From Didymodactylos carnosus (lineage: Eukaryota > Rotifera > Eurotatoria > Philodinida > Philodinidae): a stretch of 31,586 bases of DNA. Made by a program: the position numbers and the translations under genes. The first letter of the stretch is position 1. Every line of letters begins with the position of its first letter. Under the pieces are notes generated by a model. The model was not told where the DNA came from, made no database searches, and saw nothing but the letters and a program-made list of their open reading frames with translations. Location of the stretch: the NCBI GenBank assembly GCA_905250885.1, contig CAJNOQ010001438.1, forward strand, positions 1-31,586, written 5' to 3'. Below are positions 17,433-30,799 of the stretch, one piece after another.

Positions 17433-20400
17433 TGATCTAAAACATGAGAAAACATAATAATGATACTTTTCATTTACCAAAATACTATAAACTATCAGAC
17501 GAGCTTTATCAATTTATCATGCAGAAGCAAGAATTTTTTTTTTTTTTTAAAATAGACAAAAATACAAAGTACGATAAAATCTATTTTCCGTTTTGTGATC
17601 ATTACAAAACAAAAGGGGCACATTGCACTAAAGACTAGAATAAAAAATCCTTTACATGTGATCTGAAACTTCTCTTTGAGCTTGGCTCTTCGCCGACATA
17701 TAAAAATGTTTTCCTTTGTTTTCAATAACAGAGCAGTACTCGTCATTGACAGTCGTAGACACGAAATAGTCAAACAATGGAATAGTGGAATATCAATGAT
17801 GCATTAAAACACACCGGCACTGTATAAATGGAAGAAAAGAATTTAGAATGCTGTAATTCATCAACAATTGTTGGTTCAATCCATTAAAAAACAGCTGGCG
17901 TAAAATTGTATTTTTAGCCATTTACAACATTAGTCTACAGGGATACAAAATTTGTTAAATAAATGGACATGGAAACATGAAACGGATCATATTGATGACG
18001 GTGAAGAAATGCTAGAAAAAAAAAAACTTTTTCACTACCAAACGTCGAACCACCATTAAGGTTAAGATAACCATGAACACGAAAATTTCTGTCAGTCACC
18101 TTTTCATTGTTCTCATTCGATGGGAAAGATCAAACAACGAGAACGAAATATGCTCACATCTAGTTTTTACGCTCAGGAGAACGAAATCTCAACTACCCGT
18201 CCAATAAAATCGCACTTTCTACATGGTCTAGAAACACTAAAGTAATAAATACGTTGCATAGCTAAACAAGCAATAATTTGCGCAACATCAACGTCTGTTG
18301 TTCCTTTTAAATCAGATAAAATGCAATAGTATCAAATTAAACGTCCACGCAATATCATGTATTGTTGTTGCAGTCATTCCATTGCGTGTTATTCGTTTCT
18401 AATAAGGCTTCTCTTCTTCTAAGGCTTACTCTGAGTTTCTAGTTAGGAATTTAATTTGCTTTGTGCTGAAGTATAGAGTTAGATAGAAGGAAAGTCAGTC
18501 TTGCTTTAGAAGGAAACTGCTTAGCATATTTATCTTTGTTTTTTTATTTTTACTTCAATTTTTAAAAGCATAGAAATTTACTCCAAAATTGACTTTGCCC
18601 CCCCTGTCTCCGAGGTATCGGGGTGCCCTTATTACATGACAATCTGCGAAAAAATTTACAGCGTAAAACTGATAGACCGTTATCCTCGCAGGTTAAAAAG
18701 CAGACCAATCAAAAGACGATTCTAGTATTTTGAAATAAAAACAGAATACGACGTATACGTGTAAATGATTATCGGCGAGATTTACTTCATTGTTCTTAAG
18801 AAACTCGTTTTCTTCAAGATTCAATATAACAAGCAACAAAAATATCTGAAGGCGTTCTCTAAAAGCATTTCTAATTGGTTGAAACTACTTCGAGTGACAT
18901 TAGCGCCGAGGAGGATTCAAAATGGCTGTCGACTACTTTGCTTCTATTCAAAAAGCGTTGAAAATTGCTTTGATTTTTCTTTTTCCATACATAACAGTCA
19001 TTCCCGAAACACTTCAAATTTTTAAAATCCCATACTCTATCTGAATCCGAGTTTTTTTAGTGATGAAAACTGAATATTTTTGAGATATTATCCTCATTTT
19101 GAATTTAACAGTCGAAAAATCTTAAACTTTGGATATTCACTTCAAGTGAATATTTTTCGTCAATGACGAAAACAGACTAAACTATAGTTTTGGTGTTTAT
19201 CTTTCGAACATGAAAAATTGCATACTTGGCCCAATCTGCCGTTACTTTGAGTATTTTTCTCACCCGTTTCTCTTTATAAACCTGAAATTTCACGAAACTG
19301 TATTTTGAGACAGAATTTTTCATGCTCGAAGACTAAAATACACGTCATTTTGTTCAGATTTTATACGTCAGTTAGATAGTACGGAAAAAAACGCGCGTTT
19401 TACTCTCAGTAAGACGCCATCTATTGCTTTAGGCTAATACGCTATTTCTTTTAGTTAATGGAACTTCTAACAATGATATAACTCTTTAACCATAATCACA
19501 AATTTGATTAAGTCTTTTCTTAACAACCTTTTTCTTACAACCCTACAAAATATTAACCGACAAGTGATATATAGATTTGGCGTATTTTGCATTCTCTACA
19601 ATAAAAATGCACGATTCGAGTTTTTAAATCATTGTGGTGATGAATATTTTGTAGGAGACGAGAGCACCGTAAAGAGCACTGATGATCAGATCAGAACAGG
19701 CATCCATAAATTCTACCCATAAATCTCCATTATCAACGTGAAATTTGGAAATTTTGCAGTGATAGTAGAGACTTATGGATAAAATTTATGGATGCCTAGT
19801 TCTGACCTGGTGATCACTCCTTTCGTCTAAATTTTCATTGTTTCAAACAAACTCGTCTCACCGTTATAGGTTGGGCATGTAATGCTGTAGACTAACGCGA
19901 GTAAAAACGCAGTATTTCTAAGGGGATTTTTAAGCAGAATGCAAAGTTTACCTGCGCGTTTCCTAAATAAAAATAGAGTGCTATTCGTTTGGAGACATGA
20001 TACGTTGCAACTGCTAATGGAACATACCATTAGATACTATGAACGCGACTAAAACAAATCATGAGCTTGAGAAATGTGGTGTTTTTGTATAAGGAAACAA
20101 AATCTGAAATCATACCGCTTCAAAGAAGTACAAATATGCATTTATTGCACGTCGTTGATCTAAAAGAATACTTTGAATGATCTGTTAATAACCAGATTAT
20201 CTTGACTACATAATGATTTGTCACGTATTAAACATTTCGAAGAAATAAACTTTTCTAGAAAAATTTCCAGCGTTTTTAAGCGACTGCAGAGATTTTATTG
20301 TCTTTTGCTAATCAGCGGACAGTTCTACTTGTGATATATACTCAATGAGAGATTTTTTTAAATTCACTTTTGTTGTCGATATGTAATTTTATATATTCTC

Positions 20401-20599
20401 AACATTAACAAAAATACATTGATGCACAAGCATCGAGTATACAAAAATAAGCTCCAGTTTGAGATTCAGACTGACAAGACAAAATTTTAAGCTTCTATGA
20501 TATGTGTAAAAATAAATAAAAAACAGATCAATAAGCAGAAAATTAAAAAAATTTAGTAAGTTTATAAAAAAAGACAGAATCTTTTCTGCCTGTATCCAA
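17433..20599. other. 3.2-kb spacer between DHX36 and the dynein gene
   Basis: This should contain the DHX36 promoter (right of 17432) and the dynein 3' UTR (left of 20600). No exon chain is visible. I see a 15-base T run at about 17534-17548, a 21-bp perfect palindrome (atattcacttcaagtgaatat, 19133-19153), and a fold-back element at 19681-19816. The frames of 65-92 codons on either strand have no recognisable homology. Confidence 0.6.
19681..19816. repeat. Fold-back element with ~48-bp inverted ends
   Basis: The left arm (19681-19727) and right arm (about 19768-19816) are near-perfect inverted copies. They share cagaac-aggcatccataaatt and cccataaatctc, with a few mismatches and small gaps, around a roughly 40-bp loop. 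There is no coding capacity. It resembles a small MITE or a stable hairpin. No second copy is seen in this window. Confidence 0.65.
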
Positions 20600-23500
20600 T
20601 TAATATGGCTTAACGGTCATACAAATTGATCTCCAGGCCCACCGAGAACTTTGTCCTAAATTATTTGTTTTCTTCCATATATCCAATTCGCACATCGGCT
20701 CATGTCTTTCTGTTCGTTTATAATAAACAGGACATGAATAAACATCTAATGTTGTATTTCTATTATTATTGTTATCAACGATTTGTTGTGCTTTATCAGC
20801 CGTTATACATGTTAAATGAATAACTGGTAGTGGGCTACAAGCATCTTTACTTTTTGTTGGCACATCTAGTATACCATGTTCAACGGCATTTTTATCACAA
20901 TTACAACCCCATAAATATAGTCCAAAAATGAACAAACCATCTTTTGGTGGTTCTCGAATATGTTCTCGATCTCTGGGTGTAAACTCTGATTGAAAAATAA
21001 GAGAACCACTAACAGCATCATCCGATAAATTATGTTGATGAGCTACTTCTTGTTTATAAATACCAAATATGGCTGATGCAGAAAAAAATGCCGATAAATT
21101 ATAGGCTGGATGTTTTTCACGACCTAGAATTAATTATAAGTAAATTAAGATTATATAGCTAAAAATTATCTTTATTTAAAGTTACCTTTATTAAGAACAC
21201 GTTCAATATGTTCATTTCGTATAGCTAAATCGTTAAAAAAATTACTTAGACCCCATGTTGATGGTGGAGCTGATGGACCCATTTTTTCTAACCATGACAA
21301 TGGAATAAGTTGAAAATATATTGAATGTGCAACACTATCTAATTCATTTGTCCATTGATAACCAAATTGATTTAATTCACAAATACTTTTTATTGTTTGT
21401 AGATGATTACGAATTAATGTGACTAATTCTAACATTGTTTGAGCTTCTTGTATGATCCACGTATTAAATGGACTATTTAATGCGCCACCATTACGCTTTG
21501 CACGATCAATAATTTGTTCCTAAATATAAAAAAAAGAAGAAGATATCAATTGTCTTTTTACGCATGTTATCCTATTACCTTTGAAAGTACTTTTGGTAGT
21601 TTTGTTGAAAGTGCATTTGAACAGTAGTCTTCTAACAAATTTATTTTTCGATTAGAGAATGAAAATAAGGCTGCTGCGCCAGCATTTAAGGATGATGATG
21701 GTGAAGACATGATGGACACATTCACATCTGAATAAAATTAAAACATAAAACATCAAGATAAAGTTGACTTAACTTTAGAATTTATCTCTATATAGAAAAA
21801 GAATATAAAATTTTAAACTTTATTGTATATTTTAATTTTACCTTCCATTGGTGTCATGGGTCGTTGATAAATTGCTGCACTAAGCGATACAGATGATGGA
21901 AGAGCGTCAAGTATGCGATTGAGACGATTGATTATAAATGTATCATCACCTAGAACATAAAAATTGAGATGATAAACATCTTCATTTCATCAACTGACAA
22001 GATAAAACATTATCGTATATATCAACATAACTTACCTAGATTTGTTTCAGCTGTCGAATGTAAATGACATGCTTCTGGTACATCAAATTGATGTGTCGAT
22101 AATTGTTCTAATGCTTGTTGTAATTGAATAAGTTTTGGTTGATTATTAAAAAAAACATTTGGTATTTTATATTTTATTTTTGAAAATTCAAAATCTTTTT
22201 TTACACTAGCCGGTTGTATCCAAAAATCAATAATATTTGTTACAGCTCGTTGATCATATACAGATAAGACTTTTGAACCGTATATTAAATCTGATAGTGT
22301 ATATTTAATTGCTGACCATGATGTTTGCCGTTGAAGTTCCATTGAAACATTTGTCTGTCCAGTTTGAGCTGATTCTAAACGTGATATTGTTGAATCATTA
22401 ATTGCAAATTCTTTTGCTGCAGCTGTAAATGCCGCTGTTAATTCAACATTTGTAAATTGTGTTAAATGAGGAAAATCCCAACCGGCACGTCCAAATCGTG
22501 TACGAAGATTTAGTGCACAATGAACATAACAAATATTGTGTAATAAAGCTGGCCACTCTGGTTTTGATGATGCACGTAATAAATCTGAATCAATTGTAGC
22601 AAATGCTCTATATAATAAAATATTAAATATTTTTTTTCTAAAATTTATTATAAATACTATTTTTATTAACTATCTACCTTGCTAGTGCTTCCTTCATTGA
22701 TAGTGGTGTTCGAATATAAGTTATCAGGCAAAGATTATACATTGAACTTGGAATTTGTGCTTGACGTTGAACACTTATCCAACATTTTGGTAAAGTATTA
22801 TTTGTACTCGTACGTTTAATTCTCATATCCCATAAGGTATTTTCAATAAATTGTAAAAAGGGTGGATTTTTATGACAACAATGAATAAGTAACCAAGTAT
22901 TCTACAATAAAATCAATTATTTTCAGATTATGTCTCATATATAGAGTAGAATTAAAAAACTTACGTTATTTATAGCTTTATTAAATGCTTTCTTCAATAT
23001 ACGTTCTTCCGTTGAACCGTTTCCATAAACATTTAATATTTGAAAATTTGATGATGATTCTTGATTAACATTTGTACAATATAGAAAAAAACTAATCACT
23101 TCATCTGGTTCATCATCATAAAATAATAAAACGGATCGTTGAAGACATTGTTTCAATAAAAGTTCAACATCTTGATTTAAACTTGGTAGTATACTGAAAA
23201 TAGAAATAAATGGACTGAATAAATGAAATTAAATTAAGCAAAACAAAAAAAAAAAATCTTAAAAAATACAATTCATTGGTATTATAGCGTATATTTGAAT
23301 GTTAATTGTTTTTTTTACTGGTAAAAGAATGTAGGCAATGGGAACTACAACATAACATGTTGAATTTTTTTGTTTTTGTTTGGGTTTGTCATAGGGATTC
23401 GCTTACCTTTTAAAAATGAGACGTTCACCTTTTTTTCTGAAAATAATGATGATGAATGATGATGAGAGTTTAAAATAGTTTTAAATAATTTTAGGACGAA

Positions 23501-26500
23501 AAATAGATTTTTATTGTAGATATTACTTACGGCATGGAACTGGCACGTGTCGTCGATGTTTGTGATGATTGTTGTTCTTGCAGCAAAGTTTTTGTTTTAC
23601 TAGCACTAAATGAAATAAACTTAAACATAATATTGAATTCTTTTATTATGATTAAACCTACTCTTGATTAAATACATTCGTCACATAAACGGTAGATGCT
23701 TGAAGTATTCTATCACTTCTTAATGCTCTTACAATACAAAATTTTTGTATAGGTTCTAATTGTTCTAATGGTGCTGGTAATGGATAATTTTCTGTTTCAC
23801 CTTCACATAATGGTCGCCATTTTGCTTCTTGTCCATCTTTTGTCATACGTTCAAAACCATCTGAAAACCAATCAAAATAAATTGCCAAATACTATAAAAA
23901 TATCGAAAAATTAATCATATTATATTAATCAATAGATAATGAATAGATAGATATACTTGTAAATTTTGATATGATTCATCATTCATCCAATCAAATGGTT
24001 TTTTATAAGAATAAAATCGATGTTCTGTTGGCTGTTTTCCCGTTTTCTTTTGTAATAAAGCAATTGCCCATTGTGGTGAAACAATAAATTCTCTTTCACC
24101 AAGACTATCATAAAATTGATGCTGTTGTCGACGATTAAAACATTCAATTTCCATTGCAAAATAAATTGCAAATACACGTTTATCTCTATCATTTAATGTT
24201 CGACACATTGTAATAAAACTACTTTTTGTTAATTCAGTTGTTACTGTGCCCATTGAATGTCTAAAATATAAATAATAATTATTAAAAAAATATAACGTCT
24301 TTTATATTAAAATAATTGACAAACTTTTCCGATTGATAAATGGCTGCATCAAATAATTCAATAAATTGTTCAAGTGGTAATATATAATCACTATTTAAAT
24401 ATCGAAGATAATGCATAATATTATAACAAGTACTTGCACGTTGGGCTAATCGACGATAACTATTTCGAGTTTTAAATAGACTTTCTTCTTGTGTAGCAAC
24501 ACGATGAGATCTATTAAATAAAATAAAATAAATTAATATTAAAATAAATAAAATTAGAAAATGAAACTCTTTTTTTATACCCTTCAATCGCTTCATCATA
24601 TGCTTTTTTTAAATCTGATAGTCGTTTCGTTGGTTCAACACTGTGTAATAAATTTAAACTATCAGATGCAAGAAAATTTGTTATATTTTGTCGCAATGGA
24701 TCAATAATTTTTAATGTATCAACTTTTTCCTGTCAAACAATGAAAACAATTTAATTTAAAGATAAATTATTTAATTATTCTATTTGTAATACCTGAAGTA
24801 ATGCATGTTGTTCAGCATCAATATGTGGTTTTTCTTTCAACATAAAACGGCTAAGAAATATTTCTTCAAGATCATTTAGTGTTACATGATAATATAATGC
24901 CAATGTATAGGCGGCTAATTCTCTTGGAATACGAACGGTTTCCGTTGTTGTATGAAGATATAAACTAAGAAGTATCAAAGACATATTACCATTAAGAGTT
25001 AATAGTCATGAATAGAGAATGAACAATTACAGTAAATTACCGATGGTAACGACAAACATGTTTTAAACGAAGTTTAATGTGATAAAATTTCGTAGTTTTT
25101 TACCACATTATTAAGTGCCGAACTTCTATTTGAATAATGCTCTATGCATTAGCAAACAATTGCAAATATACTATTAGCTATTTCTGAGTCTTTCATCCGA
25201 AAGTTGTTTTAGCATTTCTGGTAGACTATTACATAACCGTCAGAACATGAAACCAGCTGTAATAAAATATTCAATGTTTCTCAAAGACAAATTGTAAAGT
25301 GAAGTAAATAGATATTATTTTTTCATGTTTTTATTCGGATATCACGAATATAATATCTGGTTTTGTCCTTTAGACTTTCCTCTATGGATCTCCACAAATG
25401 TGGTTTCTAGAAATACATTATCAACTTCCATTTGAAGTATTTCTGATACAGCATGTTGAGATGTTCATGTAAACACTTTCTGACGACTAACCAATGTACT
25501 TTTACGGAGATATGAGACTTTTATTAGTATGAAAACTGACAGATTCAGTATTTTCAATAAAGTAAATAGTCAAAGTCTCATATCTCCATAAAGTACGTTA
25601 CTTCGTATATCAAACGACAGTTAATGATGTGTTTCTAGTAAGCGCATTTGTGGAGATCCACAAAGGAAATCTAAAGGACAAAATCGGATATTGGATTCGT
25701 GACCAACGTGAAAAGTTACAATTAACTAAGTATATTTTGAGAGGAAAGTGACTCGATACGAAGGGTAGTTCCCTCGTGAGTCTCACTGAAGCATCGACAA
25801 CAATAGCACGTTTATTATGCTGTCTCCCTTCTAGTCATAAGACAAAAACATCAATAATAATTATTTACCGAAATTTTGGACTACATTCAATTTCTAAATT
25901 TTGTCCAAGCTGTAATTTGAATGGTTTTTCACTATTGACAAACTAAAATCAAGACAATATTCACTTGTCTCTAATAATTTCGAATATATAATTTCACAGC
26001 ACTTACTCTATTTTTATTTCTTATAATTGTCTCTAATTTTTCATTGGACATGATCGTTTTTGTATCACAATCGGTTAGCAAGATATGCAGTCCTTCTGAC
26101 AGTGCTGTTTCTAATTGTGTACGTAATTCCTACAGTAAAAAAGAATTTATATATCTTTTTTTAAAAAGTTTTAGTAATATTGTCTTACATGATATCGAAC
26201 AACGAGGAATTGTTTATTTTTTAAAAATAATGTTATCCATTCGATAGAATACCATGTTGGGTCACATATTAATGGCCATGCATTTAAACTTTTATCAGCC
26301 ATCATAATACATCCATTTTCATTTAAAATATCTGTTGGTATTAAACGTAATAGTTGAAATTCTTTTAATTCAATTGGATTATATAGAAAATCGGCTAATG
26401 TTGAAATACGAGTATTAGTTGGTGTTGCGCTTGTTTGATAATCCCGACGTCCACTATCAACAATTGCCATGGATGATGTTAAGTCCACTGATTTATTTGT

Positions 26501-29500
26501 ATCAATTGGTATAGGCTAAACAAAATAATTTAGAAAAATCGTATACACTTACATATTCATAACGGAGACTACCTGAAAAACGAGTTCAGCTTCTTTTGGT
26601 ATTTCGTACTGTTCACAAAAACGTAAAAATTTTTGACATAGAATACGTCTTAAATCTGCATTAAATGGTGAACAATATGTCATATAAGCAGCAGCTAAAA
26701 TGCAGTTTGTTAATGTTTGTTCGTGTGTAGAGTGTTCGGCAATCCATTTAGTCCATTGATCTTCAAGATCCGATAAACTATAAAATCACAGAAAACTAAT
26801 CATCGAATTGTTATAAGAAAAGCCTTCATTGATATGTGAATATTAATTACACATCATTTTTAATCTCGGTAAGTAGATAAACAAATTTGATTTAGTGATA
26901 GTTTAACACATGCATTGGTGGTTTAGGAAACGAAGAATTGCTATCCATTTCACAAGTGAGTGACTGTCGATGTTTTACGAATAAGCCGAGAACGAAAAGT
27001 GATAGCGGTTTTCACCATCTTGTAGTAAAAAGCATAGACTGTCCAAGTGGTAAAAAAGAAGAAGTCATCCGGTACCAAAACCAAAGTAAATGTTCAACTC
27101 AAATTACATGGTTAGATGCTCAAAGTATCCTCTATGAAACGAAGCAAGATGCAAGATCGCTAGCTGCCGTGGCTATCAGGTGACCAGCACCCACCTATCT
27201 CCAGCAAACCTATGCCATCTGATAACCACAGTAACTAGCGGTCTTGGACCTTGCTTAGTTTCATAGAGGATACTTTGAGCATCTAACCATGTAATTTGAG
27301 TTGAACATTTACTTTGGTTTTGGTACCGAATGACTTCTTTTTTACCACTTGGACAGTCTACAGTTTTTACTACAAGATGGTGAAACCGTATGTTTCTATC
27401 ACTTTTCGTTCTCGACTTATTCGAAAAACATCCACAGCCACTCACTTGTGAAACAGATAGTTGTACCGTGAAGTGCCAGATATAAAAACCCGTGTTTACA
27501 TGTGAGTGTGTGTTCGGTATTGATGTCAATCACAGTTACAAAACTTGTGATGGGATATGTTCAAATGTGAGATAAGAATTGACAGTAAACTGTCCAAAAA
27601 ACTATGGAAAAATATGTTTTGAATTTTTTCAGAGTACTTGTTATCAAAATATTCTTCATGCAAATTTCTTTAGCAACTAATTACGAGTAATACAGTTTTA
27701 ACTCTCATATTCTTTTTCTGAGACAATAGCTGCTCTATTTTCATTATTTTACTGGAAAAAAGTAGGAACTTTATTCATACACTTGTTTTCTCTCATTTTC
27801 TAACAAAGATTAAAGAAAGTAAAGTCGTTTACTCGAATCTCTTGCTTGTATCTAAGCTAAGATTATGCATTAATTACACACTTCATGTTATATTTTCTTC
27901 TTTGCTATCGCACACAAAAAACCCATATTTTTCAATTCTACTTTTGAAATGTTGTCTCCTACCATACGCTTTCATCATCAGGACGTGCTGATTGATCTCG
28001 TCTTTGAAAAAAACAAGTGCATTCACCAACACATCTTTACATTTCACAGAGCAAAGACAACATTAAACCAAAATGTTCTTATAAATACCAAGGTTACCGT
28101 TTAAATTGAACAATATTAAATAAATCCATATCATATAGACTAAGATGGTTTTTTTGGGGTTAGAGCGACAATGTTTACGAGACGTATTATAATCTAAATA
28201 TCCTATGATCCTTTTGACTTACCTCTGTGTAACATTAAAAGCCGCTTCTAAACGTCGCTGACAACTTTCATACTCTTTATTCAATTTATTTTTATTAACA
28301 GCGGCCATATCAAATTTATTTTGTACATCTTCTAATTCTGCTTCTAATGTTTTTAAATCATCGACAGTATACTTTGATATGTCAACCATACGATGATCAA
28401 CTTCATTCACGTCCGAATGCTATTTTATCATGACAAATGTTTTATCATTGAACTAATTGAAATGATTATTCTTTCTTTATACTCACTAGACTAGCTTCCA
28501 TTTGTTTTAATCGTTGTATCTAAAAGAAATAATCAAAATATATTAATATAAAAACATTATCATTATCTTGTACTTCTGTTTCTTTTTCCAATTGTTTTTG
28601 TTCAGCTTCAACCATATCTTGTTTTAATTTATCTACTTTTTGTTTAGCTAATCGTAATGGTTTACACAATTTTGTATATTCAATTAATGCGATAACATAA
28701 TGAACTAAAGCAGCTGCTTCTTCCGAAGCATAGCGTGCTGCTGACAGTGTAATACGATTTTCTTGACCGCGTACTGCTGGAACATGAAAATCTTCAAAAC
28801 AAAAAAAAAGAATAGAGAAAATGTATTGTTAGTTTTAGACCAGATGTACCTCGAGCATTTTCCAATAGGGAACCTTCACCGGTAATGCCTTCATTAACAC
28901 CTGAACATTATAAAATAAATTTATAAGAAAAAAGTCTTTATGACGTCTACAAATTACTCTTACCGTCTTTTCCTTTTGCAACATACGATTCGACAGCTAA
29001 TAAAATGAACGATTTCAAGGAGAATACGATGATATTTTAGGCTTCCTTTATCAAGTGCACTTACCTGCAGCAATATCCGGATGAAGTCCATCTTGCCAGT
29101 CGACACTGTGGACTAAATCCACAAATCTTCCCGAATCAGACATGATAATTTGATATTGTTTCCACTGATTTCTATCCAGTCTTTCAGGTTGAGAACGTGC
29201 GTGACTTGAACCTTAAAGGTGAAAACAGTTGCCAATTTTTGTATTTTATTCGACGATTATCTAATTTTACAAACTTTTATCTGTTGCATTTTCTCTTGAT
29301 TCTATTTTCGTTGGTTTCCGTCCAACTAATGTCAATATCATTTCCATTATTTGTCCTATTAACATCGGTGGTGTTTGAAATGCACGTACACTAAAGAATT
29401 AACATATGAAATAGTCACAATTGTCTATCTAATGAGCTTCCTTCTGTTTCTTACCGTTCGATACACGATTTATCCACTTTCGAGGACCAAAACTCGACCT

Positions 29501-30799
29501 GCAAAAAAAGAATTATTAAGGAAACACAACATCATATAGCAATACTTAAACCTCTTTTCGTTTTGCTGCCAGTCTGTCTCTCCATTTATCGACTTCACGT
29601 TGAGCTTCCTCATATTCTTCTTGCATTTTGGCTTGACGTGATCGTACACTTTCTTCTTTCATTCGTTTAAAATTTTCTTCATATTCATCAGCTTCATCTA
29701 AAAGCAACAATTTTCATAATATTTTGAGATTTTCATTCATATACAACTTCCAAATCTTACCGTCTTGCAACCATCGTCTCTCTTCTTCTGGCAATACAAG
29801 ATCATCTTTTTCTTCCCTATTCACATAACCACTTAACGAACCGAGTTGTCCTGTTTTTGCTCGTAACTTTTCTAACATCATCGATTTGAGAATAACTTGT
29901 TCTAATAATTGCGCTGTGTCCTCTTCAGACTGTTTGCTTCTATCTTTCAAATCTTTGATATACAAGCGCATTTGTTCAGCATCAGCACGTGTTTTATTCA
30001 ATGTACTCAGAACTTTATTTAATCGTATAATATCTCGTTCACAAACAGCTGCTTTTGACGTAAACAAATACCAGAAACATTCCATAAATCTTAGAAATGT
30101 TTCTGGACCGATAAATGCATGTAATGATGATATATCAGTTGTAGATTGATTAAAAGTTTTAATTTGTTCGTATAGAAGAGTGCGTGAATAGGGATAATTA
30201 GGTATTTCAGTATCGACTGTTTTTATTAGAGCTTCTTTTAACTTTTTATCTGTTTGTTTTGTTGTTGAAGTAGCGTGTGTAGCGGGTACAGTAACGTTTT
30301 CTTTAATTATTATCGTTTTATCTGTACTACCAACCCATTGCATTTGTCTCGACTCAACCAACATATGATAATGAATATCAGAAAAACATGTAGCTAAACG
30401 CTGTCGTAATTCCTCGGGCACTAAGCATCATCAAAACATAGTGAATAAGCTATTTAGAATGAACAAATGAATTAAGTATTTAAAATTACCTGCAATATCC
30501 TTTGAATTGAGAAAATAATGTGCTTCTGCATGCAGAGTTGCTTGAGACCAGTTTTTTAACCAATATATTTGACTGTGTTTAATAATACCAGGATAATCTC
30601 TGTTAAGATACTAAGTTAGATTGATCATAATACAAATGAGTAAATTCACTTACGATGATAATCGTCCCAATAGTTCCGAATGACTGGGTAAACAAATGGC
30701 AACATGAAGATTACTTTGAACACGAGATAAGAAATAACGTCTTGGATCGGCGACTACAGCTGGTGCTAAATGATCACGTTTGAGTGCATTAATAACAGC
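20600..30799 (-). CDS. Divergent dynein heavy chain, C-terminal ~1970 residues (30 exons, 5' end outside window); possibly DNHD1-type
   Basis: Motor subunit of the dynein family: an AAA+ ring with a microtubule-binding stalk. Exons: 30799-30654, 30599-30490, 30420-29761, 29697-29552, 29498-29455, 29390-29275, 29211-29065, 28996-28964, 28900-28850, 28791-28574, 28519-28487, 28419-28223, 26777-26573, 26515-26189, 26129-26007, 25942-25869, 24964-24793, 24729-24581, 24510-24325, 24260-23957, 23891-23662, 23605-23531, 23436-23407, 23193-22965, 22901-22678, 22607-22036, 21949-21842, 21727-21579, 21519-21186, 21123-20600. Phase closes at all junctions. Regions: end of AAA4 (FLSRVQSNLHVAICLPS); stalk coil 1 (exons 3-4); microtubule-binding domain (FQTPPMLIGQIMEMILTLVG; RFVDLVHSVDWQDG); coil 2; AAA5 (CILAAAYMTYCSPFNADLR; NAWPLICDP); AAA6; D6 (NTWLLIHCCHKNPPFL; FGRAGWDFP); C-terminal cap (PPKDGLFIFGLYLWGC; SPLPVIHLT; YSCPVY). 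It departs from axonemal and cytoplasmic consensus throughout: no GGEKxRW after coil 2, and no WxxRGVAL ending. This favours DNHD1, but I cannot prove it. Confidence 0.92.
25343..25767. mobile_element. Long-TIR MITE-like element, copy B, in a dynein intron
   Basis: This matches the reverse complement of the element at 2318-2821 along its length. Shared blocks include ttttgtcctttagactttcc, the tggagatatgagact / agtctcatatctcca internal pair (about 25508 and 25573), and the right end aagtatattttgagaggaaa. The left end lacks or has lost the outermost 50-70 bp, so this copy is probably truncated or decayed. It lies in a 0.9-kb intron (25868-24965) between exons of the dynein gene and has no coding capacity. 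Confidence 0.8.
26941..27460. repeat. Large inverted duplication (~240-bp arms) in a dynein intron
   Basis: The left arm (26941-27181) and right arm (27219-27460) are inverted copies around a spacer of about 37 bp. Identity is about 90 percent by eye, with a perfect stretch of more than 60 bp in the middle. Both arms have an open frame pointing inwards (plus strand on the left, minus on the right) for the same roughly 80-residue segment, containing DCPSGKKE, VIRYQNQSKCSTQITWLDAQ and SILYETKQ. The indels between the arms keep the frame. The segment has several cysteines and matches no family I recognise. The host intron (28222-26778) is 1.45 kb. Confidence 0.85.

Noticed and set aside
17534-17548. 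15-base T run
   Set aside because: Ordinary homopolymer in an AT-rich spacer; not tied to a retroposed sequence that I can see.
17872-17881. ggttcaatcc, resembling a tRNA B box
   Set aside because: No A box at the right distance upstream and no acceptor or T-stem pairing, so not a tRNA gene.
19133-19153. 21-bp perfect palindrome
   Set aside because: Short, single and in AT-rich spacer; reasonable by chance and not linked to any feature.
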